From DAITPV01 sp050692555 (lineage in GTDB: Bacteria; Actinomycetota; UBA4738; CALAEC01), in contig JBOGVS010000010.1 of the NCBI GenBank assembly GCA_050692555.1, positions 1 through 64,000 of the forward strand: 64,000 nt of DNA, given 5' to 3'. The translations under genes and the position numbers were made by a program. How positions within the stretch are numbered: the stretch's first letter is position 1; the number at the start of each line of letters is the position of its first letter. Positions 61,463 to 64,000 of the stretch are shown here, in pieces. The notes beneath the pieces were generated by a model. That model made no database searches and had not been told where the DNA came from. It saw only the letters and a list, made by a program, of their open reading frames with translations.

Positions 61463-61762
61463 GTGCCCGTCGAGGTCAAGATCCCCACGATCCTGCGAAC
61501 CGCCACCGGCGGTGAGTCCGTGGTTACCGGGGATGGGGGGACCGTCCGCGAGCTCCTGGAGGATCTCGAGGCGAGATATCCTGGCATCCGGGCTCGGGTG
61601 GTCACCGACGACGGCGGTCTCCACCGGTTCGTGAACGTGTACGTGAACGACGAGGACGTTCGGTACCTGGGCTCCCTGGAGACCGAGCTGAAGGACGGTG
61701 ACGTGGTCTCCATCCTCCCCGCCGTGGCCGGCGGGGCTGGCGCTCGTGCGTCGCTGGGATAG
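61463..61762 (+). CDS. cysO: ThiS/MoaD-like sulfur carrier (CysO-like) with C-terminal extension
   Basis: A 99-residue ubiquitin-fold protein. VPVEVKIPTILR, TVRELLEDLEARYPGI, FVNVYVNDEDVRYLGSLETELKDGDVVSILPAVAGG are the CysO pattern, with the diglycine at residues 90-91. Eight more residues (AGARASLG) follow before the stop, so the diglycine is not at the end. In mycobacteria CysO ends in GG and is made into a thiocarboxylate that donates sulfur to CysM. The tail should have to be removed first, likely by the JAMM protein two genes upstream. Confidence 0.85.
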   Translation: MPVEVKIPTILRTATGGESVVTGDGGTVRELLEDLEARYPGIRARVVTDDGGLHRFVNVYVNDEDVRYLGSLETELKDGDVVSILPAVAGGAGARASLG

Positions 61763-61771
61763 TCCCCGGCG

Positions 61772-62704
61772 GTGAGAGCGGACGACATCCTCGGGGCGGT
61801 GGGGAACACACCGCTGGTCGGGATCCAGCGGCTGTCGCCGAAACCGTCCGTGCGGCTGTGGGCCAAGCTCGAGGGCCAGAACCCCACCGGCTCGTTGAAG
61901 GACCGGATCGCGGTGGCCATGGTCGAAGATGCCGAGCGCACCGGACACCTGACCGCGGACAAGATCATCCTCGAGCCGACCAGCGGAAATACCGGGATCG
62001 CCCTGGCCATGGTGGCCCGACGGAAGGGCTACCGGATGATGGCGGTGATGCCCGACAACGCCAGCGAGGAGCGGGTCCGGCTCCTCGAGCTGTATGGCGC
62101 CGAGATCGTGTTCAGCCCCGCCGACAAGGGCACCAACGGTTCGATCGACGTGGCCAGGAGGATGGCCGAGGACCCCCGGTACTTCATGCCGTTCCAGTAC
62201 GGCAATCCCGCGAACCCCAGAGCTCACTACGAGGGCACCGGCGCGGAGATCGTTCGGGACCTCCCCGAGATCACCCACTTCGTCGCCGGGTTGGGAACCG
62301 GGGGGACGCTCACCGGGGCCGGCCGGCGACTCAAGGAGCACGACCCGGCCGTCAAGGTCATCGCCGCGGAGCCGGAGCTCGGGGAGCTCGTCTACGGTCT
62401 CCGGTCGCTGGATGAGGGGTTCATCCCGCCGATCCTGGACGAAGGCGTCCTGGACCGAAAGATCCTGGTGGGTTCGGGCGACGCACTCCGCTCGACCCGG
62501 GCGCTGGCGGAGCAGGAGGGCATCTTCGCGGGCATCTCGTCGGGCGCGGTGATCCATGCGGCGCGAAGGGTCGTGGAGGAGATCGAGTCGGGTGACGTCG
62601 TGTGTCTGCTGGCCGACGGTGGATGGAAGTACCTGTCCACGGACGCGTGGGCGGAGGACGCCGAGCAGGCGGCGAAGAAAGTCGACGAGACCCTGTGGTG
62701 GTAG
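61772..62704 (+). CDS. cysM: O-phosphoserine-type cysteine synthase (CysM)
   Basis: A 310-residue PLP enzyme. Lys43 in NPTGSLKDR binds PLP; TSGNTGIALAMVARRKGY, GTGGTLTGAGRR (phosphate loop) and the C-terminal SGDVVCLLADGGWKYLST with a Trp/Asp-rich end match the actinobacterial CysM that accepts O-phosphoserine with CysO thiocarboxylate. GTG 61772 starts 9 nt after cysO. Inside the stop region TAGGCT can act as promoter for murI. Confidence 0.9.
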   Translation: MRADDILGAVGNTPLVGIQRLSPKPSVRLWAKLEGQNPTGSLKDRIAVAMVEDAERTGHLTADKIILEPTSGNTGIALAMVARRKGYRMMAVMPDNASEERVRLLELYGAEIVFSPADKGTNGSIDVARRMAEDPRYFMPFQYGNPANPRAHYEGTGAEIVRDLPEITHFVAGLGTGGTLTGAGRRLKEHDPAVKVIAAEPELGELVYGLRSLDEGFIPPILDEGVLDRKILVGSGDALRSTRALAEQEGIFAGISSGAVIHAARRVVEEIESGDVVCLLADGGWKYLSTDAWAEDAEQAAKKVDETLWW

Positions 62705-62713
62705 GCTGCGCCG

Positions 62714-63541
62714 ATGCCTGACCGAAGGCCGATCGGCATCTTCGACTCAGGCGTCGGTGGCCTGACGGTCGTTCGAGCGGTCCTGGATCTCCTCCCCAAG
62801 GAGTCCGTCATCTATTTCGGGGACACCGCCCGGTTCCCCTACGGCCCCCGGGCGCTGGAAGAGATCCGGACATTCGCCCGGGAGATCACCGCGTACCTCC
62901 TGGACCGTGATGTGAAGCTGCTCGTGGTGGCGTGCAACTCGGTGCAGGTTGCGGCGATCGAGGACCTGGCCCGGGCGGCCCCCGTCCCGGTCATCGGGGT
63001 GATCGATCCAGGGGTTCGCGCGGGGCTCCGGGCCACCCGGAACGGCAGGATCGGGGTGATCGGCACCGTGGCCACCATCGACAGCGGCGCCTACGATCGG
63101 GCGGTGGCCGGACAGCCGGTGACCCTTCACTCGGCGGCGTGCCCGGAGTTCGTCCCGTTCGTGGAACGCGGTGACACCACCAGCCCGGAGCTCCTGGCCG
63201 CGGCTCGGGAGTATCTCGCTCCGCTGGTGGATGCCGGCGTCGACACCTTGATCCTGGGCTGCACCCACTACCCGTTGCTCTCCGGTCTCCTGCAGCGGGT
63301 CATGGGTTCAGAGGTGGTGCTGATCTCTTCTGCCGAGGAGACGGCCAAGGACGTGTACGCGGCGCTGCTCGACGGGGACCTGTCGTCCGGTGACGGATCG
63401 ACGCCGCGTCACGACTTCCTGTGCTCCGGAGATCCCGAGTCGTTCCTCGCGCTGGCCACGAGGTTCCTGGGTCCGGAGGCCACCGAGGTCCGGGCCACCA
63501 GCGTGCAGCCGGCGCCCCTCGGGGAGCCCGAGTGGAGCTGA
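62714..63541 (+). CDS. murI: glutamate racemase
   Basis: A 275-residue racemase making D-glutamate for peptidoglycan. The catalytic pair is Cys74 in VACNSVQ and Cys183 in LGCTHYPLL; IGIFDSGVGGLTVVRAVLDLLP is the substrate loop. A TAGGCT box (62703-62708, overlapping the cysM stop) is 5 nt before the ATG and may start a leaderless message. In M. tuberculosis murI lies near cysM as well. Confidence 0.93.
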   Translation: MPDRRPIGIFDSGVGGLTVVRAVLDLLPKESVIYFGDTARFPYGPRALEEIRTFAREITAYLLDRDVKLLVVACNSVQVAAIEDLARAAPVPVIGVIDPGVRAGLRATRNGRIGVIGTVATIDSGAYDRAVAGQPVTLHSAACPEFVPFVERGDTTSPELLAAAREYLAPLVDAGVDTLILGCTHYPLLSGLLQRVMGSEVVLISSAEETAKDVYAALLDGDLSSGDGSTPRHDFLCSGDPESFLALATRFLGPEATEVRATSVQPAPLGEPEWS

Positions 63542-64000
63542 TCGTCCTCGGGGCCCACGGCACCTGGCCCGCGGCCGGGGGAGCCACCAGCGGTTTCCTG
63601 CTCCGCCACGACGGGTTCTCGCTGTGGATCGACGCCGGCACCGGGACGCTGGCCAACCTTCAGCGCCACGTGGACATCTTCGACGTCGGCGCGGTGGTGA
63701 TCTCCCACTCGCACCCCGACCACGTGACGGATCTGTACGCGTATCTGTTCGCCCGGTTGTTCACCCCCCAGCGGCCCCCGAACATCCCGCTGTATCTGGC
63801 TCCGCGGGTGGCCGAGCGATTCAACCCCCTGCTCACCGACGACTCCGGGGACATGCGGCTGGCCGAAGGGTTCGACGTTACCGAGGTCACCCCGGGAGAC
63901 CAGGTGAACGTGGGCCCCTTCCGGCTCACCACCGCACCCATGCGCCACACGGTGCCCACCATCGGCGTCCGGGTCGAGGCCGACGTGGGAGTGGTGGCCT
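63532..64000 (+). CDS. MBL-fold phosphodiesterase-like protein (Rv1339-like), partial
   Basis: An open frame from GTG 63532, overlapping the murI stop by 10 nt, runs off the right edge after 156 codons. ELIVLGAHGTWPAAGGATSGFLL, WIDAGTGTLANL and VVISHSHPDHVTDLYAYL (HxHxDH zinc motif) match the MBL protein that follows murI in mycobacteria, which degrades cyclic AMP. The C-terminal part is not in the window. Confidence 0.85.
   Translation, partial: MELIVLGAHGTWPAAGGATSGFLLRHDGFSLWIDAGTGTLANLQRHVDIFDVGAVVISHSHPDHVTDLYAYLFARLFTPQRPPNIPLYLAPRVAERFNPLLTDDSGDMRLAEGFDVTEVTPGDQVNVGPFRLTTAPMRHTVPTIGVRVEADVGVVA

Overview
The window is GC-rich bacterial DNA whose gene content points to Actinomycetota: a WhiB-family Fe-S regulator, the F420 genes fbiA, fbiB and fused fbiC, a CysO-CysM-Mec type cysteine cluster, DUF5719 and DUF3499 proteins, and SecA, FtsEX, SmpB and tmRNA in blocks that resemble mycobacterial order (roughly M. 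tuberculosis Rv3240c-Rv3267 and Rv1334-Rv1339, from memory). Selenocysteine-containing SelD, a split transketolase and a Wzm/Wzt-type exporter are unlike Mycobacterium or Streptomyces, so a deep-branching or uncultivated actinobacterium is likely. Many genes have a TANNNT -10 element only 6-9 nt before the start codon, suggesting leaderless mRNAs.

Layout. 1-9.6 kb: transposase tail, methylmalonyl-CoA epimerase, FtsH-like protease, two tandem double-hotdog proteins, then thiolase, acyl-CoA dehydrogenase, thioesterase and an acetyl-CoA synthetase-like ligase (fatty acid/propionate metabolism). 9.6-20.6 kb: cell-surface glycan cluster (LCP ligase, RmlA/B/D, glycosyltransferases, Wzm/Wzt ABC exporter, nucleotidyltransferase). 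20.7-27.7 kb: SpoIID-like protein with a frameshift, DUF3105, and F420 biosynthesis (fbiB-fbiA divergent from fbiC). 27.8-35.4 kb: WhiB, a histone H1-like Lys/Arg-rich protein, a giant membrane glycosyltransferase, DUF5719, an L,D-transpeptidase, a probable new small RNA and small proteins. 35.5-42 kb: hexose-phosphate enzymes, PNP, AhcY, ComF, a probable raiA-motif RNA and HPF. 42.3-53.6 kb: response regulator, SecA, RF2 with programmed frameshift, split transketolase, FtsE-FtsX-M23 peptidase-S41 pseudo-peptidase-SmpB-tmRNA. 53.7-59 kb: small monooxygenase-like protein, a GGDEF/HD-GYP sensor, and a compact reverse-strand operon (amphipathic repeat protein, PAS protein, MBL hydrolase, patatin). 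59-64 kb: selenoprotein SelD, then Mec, a ThiF/MoeB-like activator, a CysO-like carrier with a masked diglycine, CysM, MurI and the start of an Rv1339-like MBL protein.

The most notable items are an apparently undescribed ~90-nt RNA with its own promoter and terminator (34292-34380), the raiA-type RNA (41606-41840), a C-terminally tailed sulfur carrier next to its candidate processing protease, an S41 protein lacking its catalytic Ser in the FtsEX operon, a UGA-containing selD, and a possible lipid-body-like four-gene operon. All functional statements rest on reading the sequence; no searches were run.
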